64,000 nucleotides of DNA from Chryseobacterium lathyri (GTDB lineage: Bacteria; Bacteroidota; Bacteroidia; Flavobacteriales; Weeksellaceae). The DNA lies in assembly GCF_030812195.1 (NCBI RefSeq), contig NZ_JAUSSF010000002.1, positions 310,001 to 374,000 of the forward strand, written 5' to 3'. The notes beneath the pieces are model-generated. The model was not told the DNA's origin. It saw only the letters and a program-made list of their open reading frames with translations, and searched no databases. Shown piece by piece: positions 8,569 through 16,839 of this stretch (the stretch's first letter is position 1; the number at the start of each line of letters is the position of its first letter). The position numbers and the translations under genes are program-made.

Positions 8569-9564
8569 ATGAAACTCAATAATCTACAAATCATAAGAGG
8601 TATTTCGGCATTACTCGTCTGCTGTTTCCATTTTCGTGGATGCATCAATTTCGAAAATATACAGCTAGGTGACATTTTATTCGGCAAAGGAAATATTGGT
8701 GTTCCTGTTTTCTTTGTAATCAGCGGGTTTATCATGACTTTTACAACCCGGAAATTAGATTTAAGCACTAATATTTCAAAGGAGATAACCCTATTTTATA
8801 AGAGAAGAATAATAAGAATAGTTCCACTTTATTATTTGCTGACCTTTATATGGATGGCCATTGGCGGAAGCTTTCTTTTATATTTCGATCCCGGCACAGT
8901 TTCAAGGCTTATTTATTCTGTTTTGTTTCTTCCTCAAAACAATACTTTTCCGGTGCTGTATGTTGGCTGGTCTCTTAATTTTGAAATGTTTTTTTATCTT
9001 GTATTTGGTGTTTCCCTGTTATTTAAAAAGAAAAGATATTACTTCATTATTGCATTTTTTATCTTTACTTATGTATTAGGGCTTTTATTTACCTTCAAAA
9101 ACGCCTATTTACTTATGGTTACCAATTTTTCAAATTTGTTTTTTGTTTTAGGGATCATATTCGCCCTTTTACTGGATAGGGTATCAATTCCTAAAAACAA
9201 AGCAATTTTGATCTCCGTTATTGGTATTGTATCTTTTGTAGTATATCTTTTTACTCCTGCCATTAATAATCACTTCCTGAAATTACTGGTTGTAGCATTA
9301 TTTGTACTTTCTTTCCTACTGTTTGATTATACTTTACGTTTAAAAGGAAACCGGTTTTTAGTATTTCTGGGAGATATATCTTATTCTTTATATCTTGTTC
9401 ATCCTTTCGTAGAACTTTATTTTAGAAAATTTAAAGTAGATGGTTATTTTAATATACCTTATTTTATATTCAAAATCATCATTGCTATTGTTGTTGCTGC
9501 ATTTTTCTATTATTTGGTAGAGAAAAAGATAACTAAATATTTAAAGTTAAAATTAAACGCATAG
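8569..9564 (+). CDS. acyltransferase family 3 membrane protein
   Basis: The 331-residue protein is highly hydrophobic, with about ten segments, and starts LQIIRGISALLVCCFHFRG, the Arg/His signature of acyltransferase 3, followed by VPVFFVISGFIMTF and a YKRRIIRIVPLYY block. It would transfer an acyl group onto the growing glycan or its repeat unit in the inner membrane. The gene is preceded by a near-consensus TAAATTTA at 8548-8555 and the truncated glycosyltransferase, and followed 9 bases later by an intact family 2 glycosyltransferase. It interrupts what was probably a continuous run of related glycosyltransferases. Confidence 0.87.
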   Translation: MKLNNLQIIRGISALLVCCFHFRGCINFENIQLGDILFGKGNIGVPVFFVISGFIMTFTTRKLDLSTNISKEITLFYKRRIIRIVPLYYLLTFIWMAIGGSFLLYFDPGTVSRLIYSVLFLPQNNTFPVLYVGWSLNFEMFFYLVFGVSLLFKKKRYYFIIAFFIFTYVLGLLFTFKNAYLLMVTNFSNLFFVLGIIFALLLDRVSIPKNKAILISVIGIVSFVVYLFTPAINNHFLKLLVVALFVLSFLLFDYTLRLKGNRFLVFLGDISYSLYLVHPFVELYFRKFKVDGYFNIPYFIFKIIIAIVVAAFFYYLVEKKITKYLKLKLNA

Positions 9565-9573
9565 TCTGATCCA

Positions 9574-10509
9574 ATGAAAATCTCTGTCATAGTTCCCGTT
9601 TATAATGCTGAAAAATACATTACACAGGCTGTAATGTCAGCTCTGCAGTTTGAAGAAGTATATGAAATTATTTTAATTGAAGATAGGTCACCAGATAACG
9701 CTTTACAGATTTGCCAGGAATTAGCAGATAAATATGATAAGGTAAAATTATATCAGCATCCCGACAAAGGAAATCACGGAGCCGGAGCTTCCAGAAATTT
9801 AGGGTTAGAAAAAGCAACCGGGGATTTTATAGCATTTTTAGATGCTGATGATCATTATCTTCCCAATCGTTTTGATGCAGAGAAAGAGATTTTTAAAGAT
9901 GTAAAAATTGAAGGTGTTTTTGGAGCTATTGGCGTAGAATACTTAACTGAAAAGGGCAGAAAGGAATTTCAGGATAAGTTTAAGAACATCTCTTTAACCA
10001 CGGTTAATTTCCCTGCTGAAGGCGAAGAAGTCCTGAAAGGCGTACTGGGCTTAACATCCAGGGTTTTTGGAACATTCTTTCACCTGAATGCACTTACCCT
10101 GAGAAAATCTTCTCTGGTAAAGAATAATCTTCGCTTCAACGAAAATCTTCGTGTACATCAGGATTCCGATTTTATTACCAAGCTGGCTTATCATTTCTAT
10201 CTAAAATCAGGCATTATAGATAAAGCTGTTGCAGTAAGAGGGGTTCATGACGACAACAGAATTACCAAGATCATAAGATATTCTCCCCAGTATAATCAAA
10301 GGCAATACCTTTTATGGAAATCTTTATATGAATGGGCAGATGCCAATCCGTTGCCGTCAGACTGTAAGAAAAAAATCTATCTGACCTACAAATCTTTTGA
10401 TTTATCTTTAAAGACAGGATTAAATAAATATTTTTGTACCTTTTTAGAGGTCATTAAAAATCCTCACATATTAAAAACACAATACCGTTTTACGTATCTC
10501 AACCGATAA
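9574..10509 (+). CDS. glycosyltransferase family 2, tandem copy 1
   Basis: This 311-residue GT-A enzyme begins MKISVIVPVYNAEKYITQAV, has EDRSPDN near 36-42, GNHGAGASRNLGLEKATG near 66-83 and the metal-binding DADD near 90-93. A catalytic acidic/histidine region HQDSDF is near residue 190, and GVHDDNR near 222 fits the family C-terminal loop. It is closely related to the next gene: the first ~110 residues are nearly the same, while the acceptor-side half has diverged. It is cytoplasmic with no membrane span. The pair probably adds two related sugars, or the same sugar to different acceptors. Confidence 0.9.
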   Translation: MKISVIVPVYNAEKYITQAVMSALQFEEVYEIILIEDRSPDNALQICQELADKYDKVKLYQHPDKGNHGAGASRNLGLEKATGDFIAFLDADDHYLPNRFDAEKEIFKDVKIEGVFGAIGVEYLTEKGRKEFQDKFKNISLTTVNFPAEGEEVLKGVLGLTSRVFGTFFHLNALTLRKSSLVKNNLRFNENLRVHQDSDFITKLAYHFYLKSGIIDKAVAVRGVHDDNRITKIIRYSPQYNQRQYLLWKSLYEWADANPLPSDCKKKIYLTYKSFDLSLKTGLNKYFCTFLEVIKNPHILKTQYRFTYLNR

Positions 10510-10511
10510 GA

Positions 10512-11450
10512 ATGAAAATATCCGTAATTATTCCCGTTTATAATGCTGAAGAGTACGTCTCACAGGCCGTAGAATCAGCTCTTCAGTTCGAAGAAGTATA
10601 TGAAGTTGTCTTAATCGAAGATAAGTCTCCGGATAATGCACTGGAGGTTTGTCAGAAATTAACCGGAAAGCATGACAGGGTGAAGCTTTATCAACATCCC
10701 GACAAAGGAAATCACGGTGCCGGAGCTTCCAGGAATCTGGGAATAGAGAAGGCAACCGGAGATTTTATCGCATTTTTGGATGCGGATGATTATTATTTAC
10801 CCAACAGATTCGATGCCGAAAAGCAACTTTTCAAAAATCCTGAAGTAGAAGGCGTTTATGGGGCAATAGGCGTAAAATATTATTCGGAAAGAGCCAGAGA
10901 GCAATACTATCCTATCTATAAAGACAAATTGGACACTGTATATAAAAAAACCAATCCTGAAGATGTTTATCTGGGACTGATCAATTTACGCGGTGCTTTC
11001 GGGCTTATTCACCTGGATACTTTAACCCTGAGAAAATCATCCCTTTCTAAAATGGACCGTTTTTTTGAAACTTCTCTGCGTTTACATCAGGATTCAGAGA
11101 TCGTAATAAGATTCGCACATTATCTTCAGCTCTATACAGGCATTAATGATGAAGCGATTGCCTTAAGGGGGGTACACGAGAACAACAGGATCACACAAGT
11201 AGACTCAGGGAAAATAAACCCAGCCAAAACGCGTGTCTTGCTTTGGAGAGAATTAAACAAATGGGCAGAAAACGAGAAGACCGTTCCCGAAAACGTAAAA
11301 CTGCACATCAAAAGAATGCTTCGCAGTTTCGAGATTGCCGTAGCTCCTCCAGTTAAAAAATGGGGAATGATCGCTAAATACCTGATTACAGATTATCCAA
11401 GCATCCGTTCCGGGTTATTCAATATTAATTTCAGGAAGAATTTATTTTAA
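10512..11450 (+). CDS. glycosyltransferase family 2, tandem copy 2
   Basis: The 312-residue protein begins MKISVIIPVYNAEEYVSQAV 2 bases after copy 1. EDKSPDN, GNHGAGASRNLGIEKATG and DADD are all retained at the same positions as in copy 1. The second half keeps HQDSEI and GVHENNR but differs in most surrounding residues, and the C-terminus is unrelated in detail. Both copies are intact with no frameshift, so both are likely active. The gene ends 24 bases before a convergent gene; no hairpin was found in that gap. Confidence 0.9.
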   Translation: MKISVIIPVYNAEEYVSQAVESALQFEEVYEVVLIEDKSPDNALEVCQKLTGKHDRVKLYQHPDKGNHGAGASRNLGIEKATGDFIAFLDADDYYLPNRFDAEKQLFKNPEVEGVYGAIGVKYYSERAREQYYPIYKDKLDTVYKKTNPEDVYLGLINLRGAFGLIHLDTLTLRKSSLSKMDRFFETSLRLHQDSEIVIRFAHYLQLYTGINDEAIALRGVHENNRITQVDSGKINPAKTRVLLWRELNKWAENEKTVPENVKLHIKRMLRSFEIAVAPPVKKWGMIAKYLITDYPSIRSGLFNINFRKNLF

Positions 11451-11474
11451 TTTCGGAATATCAGGATTTGCAAT

Positions 11475-12386
11475 TTATAGCTTCTGTACTTTTTTGATGG
11501 AATCTGCAATTTGTTTTGTCAGAATCTTACCGGATTCTTTATACAAATGGTTTCCGTCTGTAAAGGTATAGCTCTTTACCAAGGGGCAGAAGTCGAAATA
11601 AGAAGCATGGTTTCTTTGGGCAATTTCCTTCATCAGCTGGTTGAAATGCGGGGCATACTTCTGTTCAATCTCATTGACTTTAACACCTCCGGGAATTCGC
11701 ACCAAATATACTTTACCGTGTTGGTTAAGGAATTGTATGGTTTCTTCAAAATATTTAAGCCTTACAGGAGAAATCTCTTGGCTTGTCGCCATTACATCCC
11801 TATAAAAAGTTACCTTTTCCATTTCTCTTTCGGCCACTTTTTCCGGTGATACATCTACTGTCACTTCAAGCCAGCCATTATCGTGCAAGAACGTATTTGA
11901 TTTGCCCTGTGCCGCACGATCCCGGTATATAAGGAACCAACTTTTATGATAATTTTTTATCAGGTATTCATAATTCGGGTTTAAATTATAAAACCACATA
12001 TTATTGAGAGCAGAATGTTCTTCCGGAAAGCTTTTGGAATTCTTTGCATTTGAAACGTTCCACGGGTCTACCGTAAGAATAAAAATACCGTTCTTGGTAT
12101 TCGGTTTAATTTTTCTTTTTAAACCTTTTAAATAAATCTCTCCATATGGAGAATAAGTAATATTCAGGGAAAAATTATCAAACACATGGCCGGGAAAGTT
12201 CTTTTCAAGGGTATCGGGAATTATAGCCTGAGCACCTCTGGAGTCTCCCATGATTATATTATCCCCCTGACGGACAAACTGGAGATAATTATCATCCGTA
12301 TTACCATCACCATAACTTCCCAAAAATAGAAAAACAGTGATTAACCCGATAATATATAATGATATTTTAAATAAAAATTTTTTCAT
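11475..12386 (-). CDS. SGNH-hydrolase-like partner of MBOAT acyltransferase
   Basis: The 303-residue protein has one N-terminal hydrophobic anchor (about residues 5-25), then a periplasmic domain with GDSRG near residue 48, where the SGNH family carries its GDS nucleophile serine. Near the end FTDGNHL has the D-x-x-H spacing of the catalytic pair. Its start is 6 bases after the stop of the MBOAT gene on the same strand. DltD, AlgX/AlgJ and PatB-type proteins pair in this way with MBOAT channels and complete acyl transfer in the periplasm. I infer O-acetylation of a polysaccharide or a lipid-linked glycan. Catalytic activity is probable but not proved by two motifs. Confidence 0.75.
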   Translation of the reverse strand: MKKFLFKISLYIIGLITVFLFLGSYGDGNTDDNYLQFVRQGDNIIMGDSRGAQAIIPDTLEKNFPGHVFDNFSLNITYSPYGEIYLKGLKRKIKPNTKNGIFILTVDPWNVSNAKNSKSFPEEHSALNNMWFYNLNPNYEYLIKNYHKSWFLIYRDRAAQGKSNTFLHDNGWLEVTVDVSPEKVAEREMEKVTFYRDVMATSQEISPVRLKYFEETIQFLNQHGKVYLVRIPGGVKVNEIEQKYAPHFNQLMKEIAQRNHASYFDFCPLVKSYTFTDGNHLYKESGKILTKQIADSIKKVQKL

Positions 12387-12392
12387 ATGAGC

Positions 12393-13826
12393 TTAAAACT
12401 GGAAATAAATAAATTCATTATTCTCAAAATTAGCATAACGGAGGATAAAATATAGAATAACTAAATATACTATTCTTCGTAACCACGGATTAAATCTTTT
12501 GATTTGCAGCCCATGATCCGTTGTTCTGTTGATCCATTCTATGCCCAGCATGAAAATAATTAATACAGGTAATATGGGTCTGATATGGGTAGGAAAGGAA
12601 AATAAACTTTTACTGAAAATTTTCCCTATGTAATCTACTGCCATCGAAATGCTCTCCGATCGGAAAAAGATCCATGCGAAGCACGTCAGTGCAAACGTCA
12701 TCAATATACTGGCAAATTCCCTGAACGTAGGAAACACTTTCCCTTTCGCCACAATCTCCATATACGATCTGTTTTTATCGCTCAGCATCAATGGAAGAAA
12801 AAACAGCGCATTCAGGCCTCCCCATACGATAAATGTCCAGTTTGCCCCATGCCAGAAACCACTTACCAGAAAAATAATAAACGTGTTCCTGACCTTCATC
12901 CACAGTCCCCCTTTACTTCCTCCTAAAGGTATATATAAATAATCCCTGAACCACGACGACAGTGATATGTGCCATCTTCGCCAAAACTCGGCAATATCTC
13001 TCGAAAAATAGGGAAATGAAAAATTCTTTAACAATTCTATGCCTAACATCCTCGATACCCCCAACGCTATATCAGAATATCCGGAAAAATCACAGTATAT
13101 CTGAAAAGCAAAGAGAACAGAGCCTATAACCAGATCGCTTGCACTTTCCGCATGATAATTACTGAATATCTCATTCACCAGAGGTGCACAATTATCCGCT
13201 ATCACTATCTTTTTGAAAAACCCCCAAAGTATCTGCCGAAGCCCATCCACCGACTGCTCGTAATTAAACTTCCGCTTACGTTGCAGCTGAGGCAACAAAT
13301 GAGTTGCTCTTTCAATGGGTCCTGCGACCAGTAATGGAAAATAGCTTACGAATAGTGCATATTCAACATAATTCCGCTCTGCCTTGATTCTTTTCTTATA
13401 TACATCTATTACATATGAAAGCCCATGGAACGTATAAAAGGATATCCCAACCGGAAGCACAATATTCAGCACCCACATATTGACCCCTAATCCTAATGTG
13501 TTTAATAGATCAGCAAAATTTTCAATGAAAAAATTATAGTATTTGAAAAATCCTAAAAAACCAAGATTAATCCCGATACTGATGGTCAGCCAAATTGTAG
13601 ATGCCCGTTTGGTCTTGCTATTCTCAATCTGGATACCCGAAAAATAATCCAGCCCTATCGAAAAAAACAACAGCAGCAAAAAGCGCCAGTCCCAACATGC
13701 ATAAAAATAAAAACTCGCCAGCAACAGCAATACATTCTGATAGAAATAACGTTTACCGAATACGAACCAATACAGAACATACACTATCGGTAAAAATATC
13801 AAAAAACCTAGCGAATTAAAAAGCAT
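12393..13826 (-). CDS. MBOAT family O-acyltransferase (AlgI/DltB-like)
   Basis: The 477-residue protein starts MLFNSLGFLIFLPIVYVLY and has about eleven hydrophobic segments. The family core is intact: DFSGYSDIALGVSRMLG near 245, FWRRWHISLSSWFRDYLYIP near 285-305, and GFWHGANWTFIVWG near 320-333 with the invariant His. Members carry an acyl group across the inner membrane for addition to alginate, teichoic acid or other glycans. It is the first full-size gene of a minus-strand operon with the SGNH protein. The start overlaps the last codons of a 47-codon frame upstream, so translation may be coupled to it. Confidence 0.92.
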   Translation of the reverse strand: MLFNSLGFLIFLPIVYVLYWFVFGKRYFYQNVLLLLASFYFYACWDWRFLLLLFFSIGLDYFSGIQIENSKTKRASTIWLTISIGINLGFLGFFKYYNFFIENFADLLNTLGLGVNMWVLNIVLPVGISFYTFHGLSYVIDVYKKRIKAERNYVEYALFVSYFPLLVAGPIERATHLLPQLQRKRKFNYEQSVDGLRQILWGFFKKIVIADNCAPLVNEIFSNYHAESASDLVIGSVLFAFQIYCDFSGYSDIALGVSRMLGIELLKNFSFPYFSRDIAEFWRRWHISLSSWFRDYLYIPLGGSKGGLWMKVRNTFIIFLVSGFWHGANWTFIVWGGLNALFFLPLMLSDKNRSYMEIVAKGKVFPTFREFASILMTFALTCFAWIFFRSESISMAVDYIGKIFSKSLFSFPTHIRPILPVLIIFMLGIEWINRTTDHGLQIKRFNPWLRRIVYLVILYFILRYANFENNEFIYFQF

Positions 13827-13959
13827 AGAGGAGGGATATATAACTTTTAATTAAATCTGTCTGTTCCGTTTTGTTCTTTTTAAAGGCTTTCCGGAGTCCC
13901 GGATCCTTAGTGTAGATACATGCAGTACATGTCTTTAGAACATTCGCATTTTTTTTCAT
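13816..13959 (-). CDS. possible 47-residue protein overlapping the MBOAT start
   Basis: On the minus strand an ATG at 13959 opens 47 codons ending in TAA at 13818-13816, overlapping the first 11 bases of the MBOAT gene in another frame. The product starts MKKNANVLKTCTACIYTKD, contains a CxxC pair and a lysine-rich middle. A TAnnTTTG element (13975-13982) lies 15 bases before this ATG and about 150 bases before the MBOAT ATG, which makes the small frame the first one on the transcript. I recognise no family. It could be a real small protein, a leader for translational coupling, or chance coding. Confidence 0.35.
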   Translation of the reverse strand: MKKNANVLKTCTACIYTKDPGLRKAFKKNKTEQTDLIKSYISLLYAF

Positions 13960-13974
13960 TGTGTTTGTTTGCTG

Positions 13975-13982
13975 CAAAAATA
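13975..13982 (-). promoter_or_regulatory. TAnnTTTG -7 element for the small ORF-MBOAT-SGNH operon
   Basis: The minus strand reads TATTTTTG, an exact match to the Bacteroidota -7 element, in the 162-base gap between the acyltransferase stop at 13989 and the MBOAT start at 13826. Confidence 0.45.
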
Positions 13983-13988
13983 AAGATT

Positions 13989-15017
13989 TTATCTGATATT
14001 TAACTTTTTAAGATAATTTCGGAGCGGTTTTTCAATAAATTGATAAAAGAACATCGAGATTATAATAAGAACAGCCAGATAAATCCAGAAAACACTGTTA
14101 ATATTAAGTTTATAATTTTGCCATTTCAGGAGTTCCCTCAGGATATACAAAACAGGAATATGGGTAATATAGACTGCATAGCTTACTTCTCCCAAGTATT
14201 CCAGCGGTTTCAGGGCAAGAATTTTTGTCACCAGCCCGTTATTCCATGAGATCAAAAGAATAAGCGGAATGAAAAGCAATGCCATAAGCCCGTTATGATA
14301 AAAAAGCGGAACAAAGATCAGCGACAGCATAACAGCAGCAAAGACCAGTATAACAGGAATATCGTAATTTCTCTGCTTAAAATTGCTTACAAAAAACAGC
14401 CCGGCAAGATTTCCTACTAAAAATTCGCTTACATGCATCAGCGGGAAATAATAAAGCAGCTCATGACTTTCCGTATGCGGCCCTTTATAAGATGGTGAAG
14501 CTTCATAAAGATGGGAAAATACCTGTGTAATAATCCATAGCACAATACCTATCACCCAAATACTTTTATTTTTTTTCGAATAAAAATAATTATAAAGCAC
14601 CGGGAAAATCAGATAAAACAGAAATTCCACGGAAATAGACCATCCCGGAAAATTTAAAATCATGGCCTTACCCGGAATCCAGCTCTGCAGCCCGCACAGA
14701 TATAAAAAAACATTGATAATACTGAAATTTGAATATCTGGTGACCAAATAGAGCAGCAGCCCTACTACATATAGCGGATAGATTCTTGCAAACCTGTTTT
14801 TATAATACTCAATATATTCTATTTTCTCTTTTTTATGATACGCTACGATCATGATAAAGCCTGAAAGAATAAAAAAGTAGCTCACCCCAACGTTGGCCTT
14901 TAAAAAGATATGTGAAATATAATCTGTCTTATAAACAAACATATCTTTATTGAAATGAGAAATAACTATAGCTATAGCTGCAAGGAATCTGGTAAAGGTA
15001 ATCTGGCTTATCTTCAT
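13989..15017 (-). CDS. acyltransferase family 3 membrane protein
   Basis: The 342-residue protein has about ten hydrophobic segments and begins MKISQITFTRFLAAIAIVIS, with ISHFNKD supplying the conserved His, then VGVSYFFILSGFIMIVAY and a YKNRFARIYPLY block, all signatures of acyltransferase 3. It is the third member of the family here and the only one on the minus strand. The downstream gap to the MBOAT operon contains a promoter element, so the genes are probably separate units. I infer O-acylation of a sugar in the same glycan; the acyl group is unknown. Confidence 0.87.
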   Translation of the reverse strand: MKISQITFTRFLAAIAIVISHFNKDMFVYKTDYISHIFLKANVGVSYFFILSGFIMIVAYHKKEKIEYIEYYKNRFARIYPLYVVGLLLYLVTRYSNFSIINVFLYLCGLQSWIPGKAMILNFPGWSISVEFLFYLIFPVLYNYFYSKKNKSIWVIGIVLWIITQVFSHLYEASPSYKGPHTESHELLYYFPLMHVSEFLVGNLAGLFFVSNFKQRNYDIPVILVFAAVMLSLIFVPLFYHNGLMALLFIPLILLISWNNGLVTKILALKPLEYLGEVSYAVYITHIPVLYILRELLKWQNYKLNINSVFWIYLAVLIIISMFFYQFIEKPLRNYLKKLNIR

Positions 15018-15140
15018 TCACAAGAACTGTTCAACAGTATAATAGTTTAAGAACAAAAAAACATTTAGAAAATCTTTAAAACCTTTTCTCCGCCGTCATA
15101 AAAATATACGGAGCATTACAATGCATTCTTCTTTAAAAAG

Positions 15141-15911
15141 CTATTTAACAAAAACGCCGATATATTTCCCCTCATATTCCACTACCGTCGTTTCTATGCT
15201 GTTTTTTTCACAGAAATCCTGATAAGCAGAATTATCTCCAATATCATCGCTGATAAAAACGCCTCCTTTTTTCAGATGTTTATACAGTTCATCATAGGCC
15301 CACATTCTCCCATTGTAACTTTTGTCAGAATCATAATGCAGAACATCAAAAACTGGATTTTCAGCAAAAATCTTTGGCAGTGATTCTTTATCTGCAAAAC
15401 GGAATAATTTCCAATTGCTTTTAAGATTTTGAGGAACTATACAACCTACATACTGATCTCCATCCTGCGCAAGATAAGGCATATCTGAACTGTACAACGT
15501 TCCGTCCCTTTTTGTAAGAGACAAGAGTGAGGCCAGTGATGACCACCCATATGCTACACCTGTTTCCACCACATGCTTTGCATTGGCAAATTCGCACGCA
15601 TAATAGATCAGCTCTAAAGCTCCGGCACCTCCCATTTTTACAGGACATTCTTTTTCCCGTTGTTCTGCAGTTTTTAAAAATTCTGCATAATCCGTACGGA
15701 AAGTGCCTGTTTCAAGACCGAATAGTTTTAAAACAGCTTCCTCCTGGGAGATTGCTTTTCCTGCAGCCCAGGAATTTGTTTTTTCCTTACCTTTAAAGGC
15801 ATTCCCTCTGTTGACGGTATTTTTAATAATTTTCCTACCCAGCTCAGGGTAAAGATCAGGTCTTTTAAGGTAACCTATAAATGTTTTGAGAACTCTTGTT
15901 ATTTCACTCAC
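15141..15911 (-). CDS. class I SAM-dependent methyltransferase (Methyltransf_24/CmcI-like)
   Basis: The domain with HVVETGVAYGWSSLASLL (SAM-binding motif I) followed by acidic SSD and the late YDSDKSYNGRMW and GGVFISDDIGDNSA blocks is typical of small-molecule or sugar O-methyltransferases of the CmcI/macrocin group. I choose GTG at 15911, giving 256 residues: the open frame runs upstream to 16025, but that extension would cross the minus-strand TATTTTTG at 15930-15937 and overlap the start of the divergent gene. It is divergent from the glycosyltransferase at 16000. The likely role is to methylate a sugar hydroxyl, for example to cap a glycan chain. No metal ligand set was verified. Confidence 0.82.
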   Translation of the reverse strand: MSEITRVLKTFIGYLKRPDLYPELGRKIIKNTVNRGNAFKGKEKTNSWAAGKAISQEEAVLKLFGLETGTFRTDYAEFLKTAEQREKECPVKMGGAGALELIYYACEFANAKHVVETGVAYGWSSLASLLSLTKRDGTLYSSDMPYLAQDGDQYVGCIVPQNLKSNWKLFRFADKESLPKIFAENPVFDVLHYDSDKSYNGRMWAYDELYKHLKKGGVFISDDIGDNSAYQDFCEKNSIETTVVEYEGKYIGVFVK

Positions 15912-15929
15912 TGTGTTAAATTTAAGACA

Positions 15930-15937
15930 CAAAAATA
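15930..15937 (-). promoter_or_regulatory. TAnnTTTG -7 element for the methyltransferase
   Basis: The minus strand reads TATTTTTG 18 bases before the proposed GTG start. It is back-to-back with the plus-strand element at 15968, forming a compact divergent promoter pair. Confidence 0.5.
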
Positions 15938-15967
15938 GAGATTTTTCTGTTATTTTTAGGATATAGT

Positions 15968-15975
15968 TATCTTTG
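15968..15975 (+). promoter_or_regulatory. TAnnTTTG -7 element for the 16000 glycosyltransferase
   Basis: TATCTTTG lies 24 bases before the ATG at 16000 and matches the Bacteroidota -7 consensus exactly. Confidence 0.55.
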
Positions 15976-15999
15976 TAAAAATTTATTAACACAAATTGA

Positions 16000-16839
16000 A
16001 TGAAATTTTCTGTTCTAATCGCCAATTATAATAACGGCAAATTCTTTAAAGACTGCTACGATTCTATTCTGGCTCAGGAGTATACGAATTGGGAAGTAGT
16101 CATTATCGATGACCGCTCAACCGATGATTCGGTAGAGGTTATCAAAAAAATTATTGGCAATGATGATCGATTTGTAATCTATGAGAATGATTCGAACTGC
16201 GGCGTCGGGGTCACAAAGGCCAAACTTATTGAAGATGCTACCGGAGATATTTGCGGATATCTTGATCCGGATGACATCATCAGACCGAAAGCACTGAAAA
16301 GCGCGGTTGAGATTTTAAAAAATAAAAAAGATGTGGTTCTTACTTATTCCAGACTGGCAAAATGTGATCAGGATCTGAATGTTTTAAGTGAATTCAAATC
16401 TGCCAGACAGGTTCCGAACGGACAGAAAACGTTCTTTAATTTCCCAATCCAGATTGCGCCTTTTGTTGCTTTCCGGAGAGATGTTTATTTAAAAGGGAAA
16501 AAAATCAATCCCGAACTTAAAATAGCAGAAGACCAAGACCTTTACTTTAAAATGTATGAAGCAGGAAAAGTACATTTTATCAATCAGACTGATTATTTGT
16601 ACAGAGCTCATGCAGGAGGAATTTCTCAGAACGACAATAAGGCAAAATCTTACAGTTATTATGCCCGGTCCATCTGGGAGGCCATGCAAAGAAGAAATTT
16701 AAAGTATATTAACGGAAAGCCTGTTCCGCAAAGCTATGATGATCCACAGGAAATCTTCGATCTTCTGCAATATCAGAATGAAATACCTTTCCGTATCAAG
16801 AAAAAAATAACAATTCTTTTACAAAAATTTTTCGGTTAA
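16000..16839 (+). CDS. glycosyltransferase family 2
   Basis: This 279-residue GT-A protein begins MKFSVLIANYNNGKFFKDCY and has IDDRSTDDS near 35-43, the glycine-rich CGVGVTKAKLIEDATGD stretch near 68-84 and DPDD near 88-91 as the metal site. AEDQDLYFKMYEAGK near 174-188 supplies the acidic catalytic region. No membrane span is present. Its stop and the next start share one base (TAATG), which predicts translational coupling with the GT4 enzyme that follows. Sugar specificity unknown. Confidence 0.9.
   Translation: MKFSVLIANYNNGKFFKDCYDSILAQEYTNWEVVIIDDRSTDDSVEVIKKIIGNDDRFVIYENDSNCGVGVTKAKLIEDATGDICGYLDPDDIIRPKALKSAVEILKNKKDVVLTYSRLAKCDQDLNVLSEFKSARQVPNGQKTFFNFPIQIAPFVAFRRDVYLKGKKINPELKIAEDQDLYFKMYEAGKVHFINQTDYLYRAHAGGISQNDNKAKSYSYYARSIWEAMQRRNLKYINGKPVPQSYDDPQEIFDLLQYQNEIPFRIKKKITILLQKFFG

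Noticed and set aside
15912..16025. A 38-codon upstream extension of the methyltransferase frame beginning at 16025
   Set aside because: It would overlap the divergent glycosyltransferase start and run through both TAnnTTTG elements; the GTG at 15911 fits better.
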